Source: Mameliella sp. MMSF_3455 (lineage in GTDB: Bacteria; Pseudomonadota; Alphaproteobacteria; Rhodobacterales; Rhodobacteraceae). Taken from it: DNA of 64,000 nucleotides. Numbering within the stretch: position 1 is the stretch's first letter; the number at the start of each line of letters is the position of its first letter. This document shows, piece after piece, positions 17,489 through 25,173 of this stretch. The DNA is taken from the NCBI RefSeq assembly GCF_030733205.1, contig NZ_JASHJL010000008.1, positions 124,001 to 188,000 on the forward strand. The letters run 5' to 3'. A program made the position numbers and the translations under genes. The notes beneath the pieces are model-generated. The model had not been told where the DNA came from and ran no database searches. It saw nothing but the letters and a program-made list of their open reading frames with translations.

Positions 17489-17761
17489 ATGAGCGACGAA
17501 AATGGCCGTTTCTCGCATGAATCCCTGCAGGATGCGAAGACGATCAAGACCCTTCTGACCGCGCTGGCCAAGGGGTTTTCCAAGGGTGAGATGACGCTGG
17601 GCGACGAGGACGACGAACTGGTCCTGAAGACCGCCGGGTTGATGAATGTCCGCATCAAGGGCGAACGCCAGGATGGCCAGTGCGAGGTCAGCCTGCGGGT
17701 GACCTGGGCCGATCCGGCCGAACCCGCGACGCGCAAGGAAAAGCCCCGGATCGACAGCTGA
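17489..17761 (+). CDS. Amphi-Trp domain small protein, end of the GAK operon
   Basis: A 90-residue acidic protein. The pattern HESLQDAKTIKTLLTALAKG, then MTLGDEDDELVLK, then alternating hydrophobic strands ending in VSLRVTWADP fits the amphi-Trp domain, a small fold often encoded beside GAK genes. It has no catalytic residues and no transmembrane segment, so it could be a binding partner or the carrier/target that the kinases or the ATP-grasp enzyme modify; that is inference. The related XXXCH family ends in Cys-His, but this protein ends in PRIDS, so that tail is absent. It starts 18 bp after the phosphoesterase with AAAGGG upstream. Confidence 0.75.
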   Translation: MSDENGRFSHESLQDAKTIKTLLTALAKGFSKGEMTLGDEDDELVLKTAGLMNVRIKGERQDGQCEVSLRVTWADPAEPATRKEKPRIDS

Positions 17762-17880
17762 GTCCCCCCGCACAGCCGGGACGTCGGTCATTCGCCTTGA
17801 ATGGACAGGGGACCTCGTGAAAGATGGTGTCGGAGGAGCGACGCTGTCCCCAAGGGCGCGCGCGAGGGGAGGAACGACAG

Positions 17881-19146
17881 GTGACCACAGTGCTCGGCGC
17901 GATTGCCGATGATTTCACCGGTGCGACGGACCTGGCCGGTTTACTGGCGCGATCCGGTGTCCGGGTGTCGCTGCGCATGGGCGTGCCGGAGGGGCCACCC
18001 GCCGATCCGGCGCCCTTCGAGGTGATCGCGCTCAAGATCCGGACCGCGCCGGTTGATGACGCCGTGGCCGAGGCGCGCGCCGCGCTGGACTGGCTGCGGC
18101 GGGCCGGGGCAGAGCGGTTCTTCTGGAAATACTGCTCGACCTTCGATTCGACGTCAAAGGGCAATATCGGCCCGGTGGCCGAGGCGCTGATGCGGGACCT
18201 GGGCGCGGAGCAGACCATCTATTGCCCGGCCTTTCCGGAAAACGGCCGGTCGATCTTCATGGGCAATCTCTTTGTCGGGGAACAGCCGCTGGGCGAAAGC
18301 CCGATGAAGGATCATCCGCTGACGCCGATGCGGGATTCGAACCTGATGCGCCTGCTGGCGCCGCAGGTCACGCAGCCAGTGGGGCTGGCCAACCGGCTGA
18401 CCGTGGCGCGCGGTGCCAGGGCGCTGACCGCGCGGCTGGCAGAGTTGCGGGCCGAGGGCGTGGCGCATGTGGTCGTGGACGCGGTGGCGAACGAGGATCT
18501 GCGGATCATCGCCGAGGCCTGCCGCGACATGCCGCTGATGACTGGCGGCAGTGCCGTGGCCATGCCCTTGCCCGGTCTCTGGCAGGCTGACGGGCTGCTG
18601 TCACAGGCAGCGGCGGTGTCGCCGCCAGAGGTGGCGTCGGGGGCGGTGGTCCTGTCGGGCAGTTGTTCGGCGATGACCAACGCGCAGGTGGCCGCCTATC
18701 GCGCAACGGGCGCCCCCGCTTTGCAGCTGGATCCGCTGGAACTGGCGGACCGTGGCGCGGCGCCTGCGATTGACTGGCTGCGTGGGGTGTCCGCCGGGGC
18801 CGCGCCGCTGATCTATGCCACTGCCGATCCGGCCTCTGTCAGGGCCACCCAGGAACGGCTGGGCACCGCCCGTGCGGGCGAAATCGTCGAAGAGGCGCTG
18901 GCGGCTTGCGCCATCGCCGCGCGCGACATGGGGCGGCGCCGGTTTGTCGTCGCGGGCGGAGAGAGCTCCGGCGCGGTGACGCAGGCGCTGGGCGTCACCC
19001 GGCTGGACGTGGGCCGGGAGATCGCGCCGGGCGTGCCCTGGTGTTTTGCCGAAAGCGGCGGCAAGCGCATCGCGCTGACGTTGAAATCGGGCAATTTCGG
19101 CGCCGAGAGCTTTTTCACCGACGCGCTGGACATGCTGGACCGATGA
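17881..19146 (+). CDS. otnK: 3-oxo-tetronate kinase (DUF1537 four-carbon acid sugar kinase)
   Basis: A 421-residue kinase of the four-carbon acid sugar kinase family, expected to phosphorylate 3-oxo-tetronate at the 4-position with ATP. The N-terminal sugar-binding part shows LGAIADDFTGATDLAG and a KYCSTFDST motif; the nucleotide-binding C-terminal part has VVLSGSCSAMTNAQ and FVVAGGESSGAVTQAL. Immediate neighbours are OtnC and OtnI homologues, which supports this identity over other DUF1537 kinases. The GTG at 17881 is chosen because GGGGAGG lies just upstream and the family starts at this point. The next gene begins inside its stop codon (ATGA overlap). No transporter gene is found in the operon. 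Confidence 0.88.
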   Translation: MTTVLGAIADDFTGATDLAGLLARSGVRVSLRMGVPEGPPADPAPFEVIALKIRTAPVDDAVAEARAALDWLRRAGAERFFWKYCSTFDSTSKGNIGPVAEALMRDLGAEQTIYCPAFPENGRSIFMGNLFVGEQPLGESPMKDHPLTPMRDSNLMRLLAPQVTQPVGLANRLTVARGARALTARLAELRAEGVAHVVVDAVANEDLRIIAEACRDMPLMTGGSAVAMPLPGLWQADGLLSQAAAVSPPEVASGAVVLSGSCSAMTNAQVAAYRATGAPALQLDPLELADRGAAPAIDWLRGVSAGAAPLIYATADPASVRATQERLGTARAGEIVEEALAACAIAARDMGRRRFVVAGGESSGAVTQALGVTRLDVGREIAPGVPWCFAESGGKRIALTLKSGNFGAESFFTDALDMLDR

Positions 19147-19793
19147 CCGAGGAAACCCGCCTTCGAGAGCAGATCTGCACGCTGGCAAAGTCGATGTTCG
19201 ACCGGGGACTGACCGGCGGATCGACGGGCAACATATCGTCGCGCACGCCGGACGGGGGGCTGCTGGTCTCGCCCACCGGAACCAGTTTCGGGCGGCTGGA
19301 CCCGGCGCGGCTCAGCCGGTTCGACGCCGAGGGGCGTCATGTGAATGGCGACCGTCCGACAAAGGAAATGCCCCTGCATTCGGCCTTTTACGACACGCGC
19401 AGCCGGGCCGGGGCGGTGGTGCACCTGCATTCCTGTCACGCGGTTGCCTTGTCCATGATGCCGGATGTGGACGAGGATGATTTCCTGCCGCCGCTCACGC
19501 CCTACGGGATCATGCAGCTTGGCCGGGTCCGGCTGTTGCCGTTTTTCCGTCCGGGCGATCCGGCGATGGGCGAGGCGGTGCGCGGGCTGGTGGGCAAACG
19601 CTCGGCGGTGATGCTGGCGAACCACGGGCCGGTGGTGGCGGGCAAGGATGTCGAGGCCGCCTGCAACGCCATCGAGGAACTGGAGGCCACCGCGCGGCTG
19701 GCGATGCTGACGCGGGGCCTGTCGCCGCGCGCGCTGTCAGAGGCGCAGGTGCAAGACGTCGTCACGCATTTCAACATCGAGTGGGACACATGA
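19143..19793 (+). CDS. otnC: 3-oxo-tetronate 4-phosphate decarboxylase (class II aldolase family)
   Basis: A 216-residue zinc enzyme of the class II aldolase/adducin family. Residues LTGGSTGNISSR and LLVSPTGTSFG bind the phosphate, VVHLHSCHAVALS carries the HxH zinc ligands with the third histidine in VMLANHGPVVAG, and an acidic residue in PLHSAFYDT region should assist catalysis. OtnC decarboxylates 3-oxo-tetronate 4-phosphate to dihydroxyacetone phosphate. Coupled by 4-bp overlaps with OtnK upstream and OtnI downstream. An L-fuculose-phosphate aldolase-like role would be the alternative, but the gene trio fits OtnC better. Confidence 0.87.
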   Translation: MTEETRLREQICTLAKSMFDRGLTGGSTGNISSRTPDGGLLVSPTGTSFGRLDPARLSRFDAEGRHVNGDRPTKEMPLHSAFYDTRSRAGAVVHLHSCHAVALSMMPDVDEDDFLPPLTPYGIMQLGRVRLLPFFRPGDPAMGEAVRGLVGKRSAVMLANHGPVVAGKDVEAACNAIEELEATARLAMLTRGLSPRALSEAQVQDVVTHFNIEWDT

Positions 19794-20554
19794 AGTTCTC
19801 TGCAAACCTGGGGTTTCTCTGGACGGACCTGACCTTGCCGGACGCGATCCGGGCGGCAGGGGCGGCGGGGTTCGACGCGGTCGAATGCCATTGGCCCTAT
19901 GATGTGCCGCCGGCGGATGTTCGCGCCGCGCTGGACGAAACCGGGCTGGAGATGCTGGGCCTGAACGCCCGGCGCGGCAACGTGGCGGCGGGGGACAACG
20001 GGCTGACCGCGATCCCGGGCCGCGAGGACGAGGCGCGCGCCGCCATCAACGAGGCGCTGGCCTATGCGCGCGCGATCGGAACGCTGTCGGTGCATGTCAT
20101 GTCGGGCTTTTCCGGTGGCCCAAGGGCGCAAGCGAGCTATTGCGAAAACCTGGCCTATGCCTGCGATGCGGCGGCGGCCGAGGGGATCACCATCCTGATC
20201 GAGCCGATCAACCACTACGATGCGCCGGGCTATTTCCTGTCGACCTCGGCGCAGGCCGCTGCCATCATCCGCGAGGTCGGGAGGCCCAACCTGAAGATGA
20301 TGTTCGATTGCTACCACGTCCAGATCATGGAGGGGGATGTCTGTCGGCGGCTGGAGGCACTGCTGCCGTTGGTCGGTCATATCCAGATCGCTGCCGTTCC
20401 CGACCGGGGCGCGCCGGATCATGGCGAACTGGATTACGGGCATGTGCTGGATCGGATCGGGCAATTGGGATGGACCCGGCCCATCGGGGCCGAATACAGG
20501 CCGAAGGGGGCGACGGATGACAGCCTGCGCTGGCTGGCAAGGCATCGCGGGTGA
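19790..20554 (+). CDS. otnI: 2-oxo-tetronate isomerase (hydroxypyruvate isomerase-like)
   Basis: A 254-residue TIM-barrel protein of the AP endonuclease/xylose isomerase superfamily, hydroxypyruvate isomerase branch. Typical blocks are FSANLGFLWTDLTL at the N-terminus, the catalytic glutamate in ITILIEPINHYDAPGY, NLKMMFDCYHVQIM, and GHIQIAAVPDRGAPDHGELDY. OtnI interconverts 2-oxo- and 3-oxo-tetronate ahead of OtnK. The ATG at 19790 overlaps the OtnC stop codon. Length and motifs are normal for the family; a true hydroxypyruvate isomerase is the alternative but would not explain the adjacent otnK and otnC. Confidence 0.87.
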   Translation: MKFSANLGFLWTDLTLPDAIRAAGAAGFDAVECHWPYDVPPADVRAALDETGLEMLGLNARRGNVAAGDNGLTAIPGREDEARAAINEALAYARAIGTLSVHVMSGFSGGPRAQASYCENLAYACDAAAAEGITILIEPINHYDAPGYFLSTSAQAAAIIREVGRPNLKMMFDCYHVQIMEGDVCRRLEALLPLVGHIQIAAVPDRGAPDHGELDYGHVLDRIGQLGWTRPIGAEYRPKGATDDSLRWLARHRG

Positions 20555-20581
20555 CACGGGCCGCTGGCCGGGAGGGATGAG

Positions 20582-21514
20582 ATGACAGAGACAATCGCCA
20601 TCATCGGCGCGGGCCTGATTGGCCGGTCCTGGAGCGTGCTGTTCGCGCGGGCCGGCTTTGACGTGCAGGTCTGGGATGTCGATCCCGCCGTGCTGGAGCG
20701 GTTTCCGCAGGACCTGGCGACACTCTGCGATACTCTGCAGGCAGAGGCTTTGCTAGAGGACAGCGAGGGCACGCAGTCCCGAGTCCGCACCTGTCCGACG
20801 CTGGAAGAGGCGGTCTTGGGTGCCTGTTTCGTGCAGGAAAACGGGCCCGAGCGGATCGAGGTCAAGCAAGAGCTCTTTGCCCGGCTGGACGCCGCCGCGC
20901 CGCCGGAGGCGGTGCTGGCCTCGTCGACCTCTGCCATCGTGCCATCGCGCTTTACCGAGCGGCTGGCGCAGCGCGGGCGCTGTCTCGTCGGCCACCCGGT
21001 GAACCCGCCGCACCTGGTGCCCGTGGTCGAACTGTGCCCGGCTCCCTGGACCACGGCAGAGACACTGGACCGGGCCGAAGCGATCTATGAAAAGATCGGC
21101 CAGGTGCCCGTCCGGATGAGCGCCGAGCGCGACGGTTTCGTGCTGAACCGCCTGCAGGGGGCGCTTCTGGCTGAGGCGCTTCGCCTGCTGGGCGAGGGTG
21201 TGGTCAGTGTCGAGGGGCTGGATGCCACGATCAAGCAGGGGCTGGGTCTGCGCTGGACGCTGATGGGGCCGATCGAGACCATCGACCTGAACGCGCCGGG
21301 TGGGCTGATCGATTACGCGACGCGCTATGGCCCCTTTTACGCGGGCTTGGCCGAGACACCGCCGGGGCCAGAGGTTTTTTCGGTCGAGACCGCCAAAAAG
21401 ATCGCCGCCACCTGGCCGCAGGACCGCAGCCCCGACAGCATCCGCGCGCGGCAGGACCACCGAGACCGTCGCCTGGCCGCCCTGCGCCGCCACCTGATGA
21501 CTGACACCGACTGA
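20582..21514 (+). CDS. 3-hydroxyacyl-CoA dehydrogenase-like NAD oxidoreductase (lambda-crystallin/L-gulonate or carnitine dehydrogenase type)
   Basis: A 310-residue NAD-dependent dehydrogenase. The Rossmann loop is IAIIGAGLIGRSWSVLFARAG, and the catalytic region reads CLVGHPVNPPHLVPVVELC, the form found in lambda-crystallin/L-gulonate 3-dehydrogenase and in carnitine dehydrogenase. The C-terminal helical domain follows (RLQGALLAEALRLL, IKQGLGLRWTLMGPIETID). It oxidises a secondary hydroxyl of a small hydroxy acid. In canonical tetronate clusters this place is usually taken by a 3-hydroxyisobutyrate-dehydrogenase-type enzyme (LtnD), so this may be a replacement; alternatively it pairs with the BKACE gene 15 bp downstream, as in carnitine breakdown. 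It starts 27 bp after otnI with GGGAGGGATGAG upstream. Confidence 0.85.
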   Translation: MTETIAIIGAGLIGRSWSVLFARAGFDVQVWDVDPAVLERFPQDLATLCDTLQAEALLEDSEGTQSRVRTCPTLEEAVLGACFVQENGPERIEVKQELFARLDAAAPPEAVLASSTSAIVPSRFTERLAQRGRCLVGHPVNPPHLVPVVELCPAPWTTAETLDRAEAIYEKIGQVPVRMSAERDGFVLNRLQGALLAEALRLLGEGVVSVEGLDATIKQGLGLRWTLMGPIETIDLNAPGGLIDYATRYGPFYAGLAETPPGPEVFSVETAKKIAATWPQDRSPDSIRARQDHRDRRLAALRRHLMTDTD

Positions 21515-21529
21515 TCCAAGGAGATCCCC

Positions 21530-22459
21530 ATGGCCAAGCCTCGCAAGGTGATCGTCACCTGTGCCGTCACCGGCGCCATTCACACGCCGTCGATGTCCGA
21601 ACACCTGCCGGTCACGCCGTCAGAGATCGCCGAGGCGGCCATCGGCGCGGCCAGGGCCGGGGCCGCCATCGTTCACCTGCATGCCCGTGATCCGCAGGAC
21701 GGGCGCCCTGACCAGACCCCGGAGGCCTTCGCGCCCTTCCTGGGCGTCATCAAGCAGGCATCGGACTGCGTGGTGAACATCACCACCGGCGGCGCGCCGA
21801 CCATGAGCGTGCAGGAACGGGTGGGCCCGGCGGAAACCCACCGCCCCGAGGTCGCCTCGTTGAACATGGGCAGCATGAATTTCGGCCTTTTCCCGATGCT
21901 GAAACGCTTTCCGGATCTGACCCACCAGTGGGAGCGCGATTACGTCGGCAACAAGGACATCATCTTCAACAACAGTTTCGGCCAGATCGAGTACATCCTG
22001 ACCACCCTTGGTGCCTCCGGCACGCGGTTCGAGTTCGAGTGTTACGATACCTCGCACCTCTACAACCTGCGGTATTTCCTGGACGAGGGGCTGGTGAAAC
22101 CGCCGCTGTTCATCCAGACCGTCTTTGGCCTGATGGGTGGGATTGGGGCGCACCCTGACGACGTGCAGCACATGAAACGCACCGCCGATCGGCTGTTCGG
22201 TGACCAGTACCGCTGGTCCGTGCTGGGCGCGGGGAAGAACCAGCTGCCGATTGCCGCGATGGCCGCGGCGATGGGCGGAAATATCCGGGTGGGGCTGGAG
22301 GATTCGCTCTGGCTTGGCCCCGGGGTGCTGGCGAAAACCAACGCCGAGCAGGTCGGCAGGGCACGCCAGATCGTCGAGGGGTTGGGCCTGGAACTGGCCA
22401 GCCCGGACGAGGCGCGCGAGATGCTGGCCTTGAAAGGCGCCGACAAGGTTGGCTTCTGA
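21530..22459 (+). CDS. BKACE family beta-keto acid cleavage enzyme (DUF849)
   Basis: A 309-residue zinc-dependent TIM-barrel enzyme that cleaves a beta-keto acid with acetyl-CoA. Family landmarks: KVIVTCAVTGAIHTPS at the N-terminus, zinc-binding IVHLHARDPQDGRP, NITTGGAPTMS, EVASLNMGSMNF, FECYDTSHLYNL and GGNIRVGLEDSLWL. Length is normal. Coupled with the preceding dehydrogenase it could take a 3-keto acid made there and split it, the logic of carnitine catabolism (dehydrocarnitine cleavage); no thioesterase partner is present, so the substrate stays open. The ATG at 21530 has AAGGAG seven bases upstream. Confidence 0.9.
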   Translation: MAKPRKVIVTCAVTGAIHTPSMSEHLPVTPSEIAEAAIGAARAGAAIVHLHARDPQDGRPDQTPEAFAPFLGVIKQASDCVVNITTGGAPTMSVQERVGPAETHRPEVASLNMGSMNFGLFPMLKRFPDLTHQWERDYVGNKDIIFNNSFGQIEYILTTLGASGTRFEFECYDTSHLYNLRYFLDEGLVKPPLFIQTVFGLMGGIGAHPDDVQHMKRTADRLFGDQYRWSVLGAGKNQLPIAAMAAAMGGNIRVGLEDSLWLGPGVLAKTNAEQVGRARQIVEGLGLELASPDEAREMLALKGADKVGF

Positions 22460-22534
22460 AGGCACGGGCGCGGCTTGGAGCGTCGGGCGATTGGCACTAG
22501 GCTGGATCCGCCGGGACGGCGTGAGGGGAACGGA

Positions 22535-23230
22535 ATGACGAAGGCACATGCGGTGATCATCGGCGCGGGCGAGGGGCTGTCGGCAGCCCTGGCGCGGGAA
22601 CTGTCGCGGGACCACGCGCTGACGCTCGCCGCGCGCGGCGGCGAAAAAATGCGCGCCGTGGCCGAAGAGACCCGCGCCCGCCGCGTCCTGCTGGATGCCA
22701 CGGACGAACACGACGTGGCACGGTTGTTCGACGACCTGCCGGCGGTGCCCCGGGTCGTGATCTACAACCCGTCGGCCCGGGTGCGCGGCCCGGTGGCGGA
22801 ACTCGACGCGGACGAGGTGCGCGCGGCGGTCGAGGTGACCGCAATCGGCGCCTTCCTGACAGGCAAACACGCGGCGCGCCGGATGCTGGAGGCGGACCCG
22901 GTGGCGGGCGCGCGCGGCACGATCCTCTTCACCGGCGCCTCGGCGGGGGTAAAGGGGTTTCCCAAATCGGCGCCCTTTGCGATGGGCAAGTTCGCCCAGC
23001 GGGGTCTGGCCGAAAGCATGGCGCGCGAGTTGCACCCGAAAGGCATTCACGTCGCCTGGATCAACATCGACGGGGCGATCCTGAACCCGGGCCGCAGCGA
23101 ACCCGACGAGGCGCCTTCTTCCATGCTGCGCCCCGAGGCGATCGCCCGCAGCTATCGCCACCTGATCGAACAGGACCGCAGCGCCTGGTCGCATGAACTG
23201 AGCCTGCGTCCTTGGGTCGAACGGTTCTGA
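22535..23230 (+). CDS. SDR-fold protein lacking the catalytic tyrosine
   Basis: A 231-residue short-chain dehydrogenase/reductase fold protein. The cofactor loop is variant (IIGAGEGLSAALARELS), the NNAG-like position reads VIYNPSARV, and the catalytic serine would be S136 (LFTGASAGVKG). Where the YxxxK motif should be, the protein has F148-A-M-G-K152, so the tyrosine is replaced by phenylalanine. A subgroup of SDR proteins carries this FxxxK form, and whether it is active as an oxidoreductase is unclear. It starts 75 bp after the BKACE gene with GAGGGGAACGG upstream and runs with the otn operon. Confidence 0.83.
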   Translation: MTKAHAVIIGAGEGLSAALARELSRDHALTLAARGGEKMRAVAEETRARRVLLDATDEHDVARLFDDLPAVPRVVIYNPSARVRGPVAELDADEVRAAVEVTAIGAFLTGKHAARRMLEADPVAGARGTILFTGASAGVKGFPKSAPFAMGKFAQRGLAESMARELHPKGIHVAWINIDGAILNPGRSEPDEAPSSMLRPEAIARSYRHLIEQDRSAWSHELSLRPWVERF

Positions 23231-23237
23231 AAGGGTC

Positions 23238-24038
23238 ATGACGCGGGTCCTGATCCTGTCCAGCTGGGTCGCGCATGGCCATGTCGGCCTCTCGGCGGCG
23301 GCGCCCGCGTTGCAGGCGCTGGGTCACGAGGTGACGCAACTGCCGACGACGGTCCTGTCGAACCACCCCGGCTGGCCGCATGTGGCCGGGGCGCCCGTGC
23401 CCGGTGCCCAGATCCGGGGCATGATCGAGGCGCTGGATGCAAACGGCTGGTTGATGGCGCAGGACGCCCTGTTGCTGGGCTACATGCCGTCGTCCGAGCA
23501 TGTGGCCCTTGCGGTTGATCTTGCCCGCCGGATGCGGGCGGCGGGCATGCGCGTCGTGGTTGATCCGGTTCTGGGCGACTTGCCCGGGGGGCTCTATGTG
23601 TCGCAGGAGGTCGCCTGTGCCCTGCGCGACGAGCTTGTGCCACTGGCCGATGGGCTGACGCCCAACCTGTTCGAACTGGGCTGGCTGACGGACGCCCCGG
23701 TCGAAGGACTGAAAGAGGCGAGGGCCGCCGCGTCGATGCTGTTGGACCCTGTGGGCGAGGTTCTGTTGACTTCCGCACCCGTGGGGCCCGGAACCACCGG
23801 ATTGTTGCGGGTCACGCCGGACGGCGCGCAGGTCTTTCCGGTGGCGCTGCGCAAGGCTGTGCCGCATGGTGTGGGGGACGTGTTCTCGGCCTTGGTGGCG
23901 GGCGGCCTTTCACCCGGTCATGCCCTGGGGCATCTGTCGGCCCTGATCGACGCAAGCCTGCACGCGCAGCACCTGCGTATCGTCCCGGCGGCCCCGAACT
24001 GGACCCGGGCCGCCCCACTGACCCCGACGGAGATCTGA
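23238..24038 (+). CDS. Pyridoxal kinase-like ribokinase-superfamily protein
   Basis: A 266-residue kinase of the PdxK/PdxY group. The N-terminus matches pyridoxal kinases (LILSSWVAHGHVGLSAAAPAL, then TTVLSNHPGWPH), followed by VVVDPVLGDLPGGLYV, TPNLFELGWLTD and the C-terminal anion hole/catalytic segment HGVGDVFSALVAGGL with the general-base aspartate. It may phosphorylate a B6 vitamer, or a hydroxymethyl substrate specific to this operon; the location inside a tetronate-type catabolic operon favours a non-housekeeping role. The gap to the SDR is 7 bp and to the next gene 3 bp. I leave the symbol empty because the substrate is uncertain. Confidence 0.8.
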   Translation: MTRVLILSSWVAHGHVGLSAAAPALQALGHEVTQLPTTVLSNHPGWPHVAGAPVPGAQIRGMIEALDANGWLMAQDALLLGYMPSSEHVALAVDLARRMRAAGMRVVVDPVLGDLPGGLYVSQEVACALRDELVPLADGLTPNLFELGWLTDAPVEGLKEARAAASMLLDPVGEVLLTSAPVGPGTTGLLRVTPDGAQVFPVALRKAVPHGVGDVFSALVAGGLSPGHALGHLSALIDASLHAQHLRIVPAAPNWTRAAPLTPTEI

Positions 24039-24041
24039 CCG

Positions 24042-25118
24042 ATGGCCTTCGATTTCATCCTGATGCTGACCGCAAATGACCGCACCATCCCCGATGCCCG
24101 CGCGCGGCTGGAAGAGGCGCTGGAAGGGGGCGTGCGCCACATCGGTTTCAAGGACGTCGGCCTGCCGTTGTCGGAACTCAAGGGGCTGGCGGCGGCGATC
24201 CGCAGCGCAGGCGGGCGGTCCTACCTGGAGGTTGTCAGCCTGGATGCGGAAAGCGAGCTGGCCTCGGCCCGGGCCGCGGTGGAAATCGACGTGGACTGCC
24301 TGTTGGGCGGAACCCGTGCGCAGGAGGTGACCGAGGTCACGCGCAACCATCCGCTGCGCTACTATCCCTTTCCCGGTCGGATCACCGGCCATCCGAGCGT
24401 ACTGGAAGGCCCGGCCGAGGATATCGTCACCTCCGCGCGGCGGCTGGCGGATCATGAGCATGTGCATGGGCTGGATCTGCTGGCCTACCGCTTCGATGGC
24501 GAAGTGCAGGGGCTGATGACCTCTGTTTGCGGGGCGGTGGGCAAGCCGGTCATCATGGCGGGCAGTATCGACAGCGAGGCGCGCGTGGCCGCCTGCGCGC
24601 AGGCGGGCGCGGCGGGGTTCACCGTGGGTACGGCGGCGCTGTCGGGCGTGTTCCCGGCGGAAAGCCAGGGGTTCGCGGCGCAGGTTCGGTCGATCCTTGC
24701 GATCACGGCGCGGGCGCGGGCCGTGTCCACGGCACCGCGCCGCCTGGCGCTGGTGGCGCACGACACGCGCAAGGCGCAACTGCGCGCCTGGGTGCTGCGG
24801 CACCGGGCGGCGCTTTCGGGGCATCGTCTGATCTGTACCGGCGGGACGGGCCGGATGCTGCATGACCTGGCGCCGGAACTGGACATCCGGCGCCTGCAAC
24901 GCGGCGACCGGGGTGGCGATCAGCAACTGGGCGCCCTTGTGGCGACCGGAGAGCTGGATGCGGCGATCTTTTTCGCCGACCCGACGGTCCCGCATGGCGG
25001 CGACGCCGATCTGCAGGCGCTGACCCGGCTTGCCATGCTGCATGACGTGCCGCTGGCGCTCAGCACCTCGGCGGCGGACATGCTGGCTGCCGCGCTGCTG
25101 TCGGCCGCGGTTTCGTGA
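24042..25118 (+). CDS. Fusion of a TIM-barrel (HisA-like) domain with a methylglyoxal synthase domain
   Basis: A 358-residue protein with two parts. Residues 1 to about 222 look like a phosphate-binding TIM barrel (FDFILMLTANDRTIPDA, HIGFKDVGLPL, VIMAGSIDSEARVAACA, AGAAGFTVGTAAL). Residues of about 233-350 match methylglyoxal synthase MgsA: LALVAHDTRK (H240, D241), RGGDQQLGALV (catalytic D293), VPHGGDADLQALTRLAM (H318, D321) and STSAADML. All MgsA catalytic positions that I can place are kept, though the usual C-terminal tail of about 25 residues is shorter. MgsA turns dihydroxyacetone phosphate into methylglyoxal and phosphate; OtnC in this operon should make dihydroxyacetone phosphate. The N-terminal domain's reaction is unknown. 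Last gene of the operon. Confidence 0.82.
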   Translation: MAFDFILMLTANDRTIPDARARLEEALEGGVRHIGFKDVGLPLSELKGLAAAIRSAGGRSYLEVVSLDAESELASARAAVEIDVDCLLGGTRAQEVTEVTRNHPLRYYPFPGRITGHPSVLEGPAEDIVTSARRLADHEHVHGLDLLAYRFDGEVQGLMTSVCGAVGKPVIMAGSIDSEARVAACAQAGAAGFTVGTAALSGVFPAESQGFAAQVRSILAITARARAVSTAPRRLALVAHDTRKAQLRAWVLRHRAALSGHRLICTGGTGRMLHDLAPELDIRRLQRGDRGGDQQLGALVATGELDAAIFFADPTVPHGGDADLQALTRLAMLHDVPLALSTSAADMLAAALLSAAVS

Positions 25119-25173
25119 CCGGAATACGACACTGCAAGACACACCCGGGGCGCCGGTGGCCGGAGCTTGGTAC

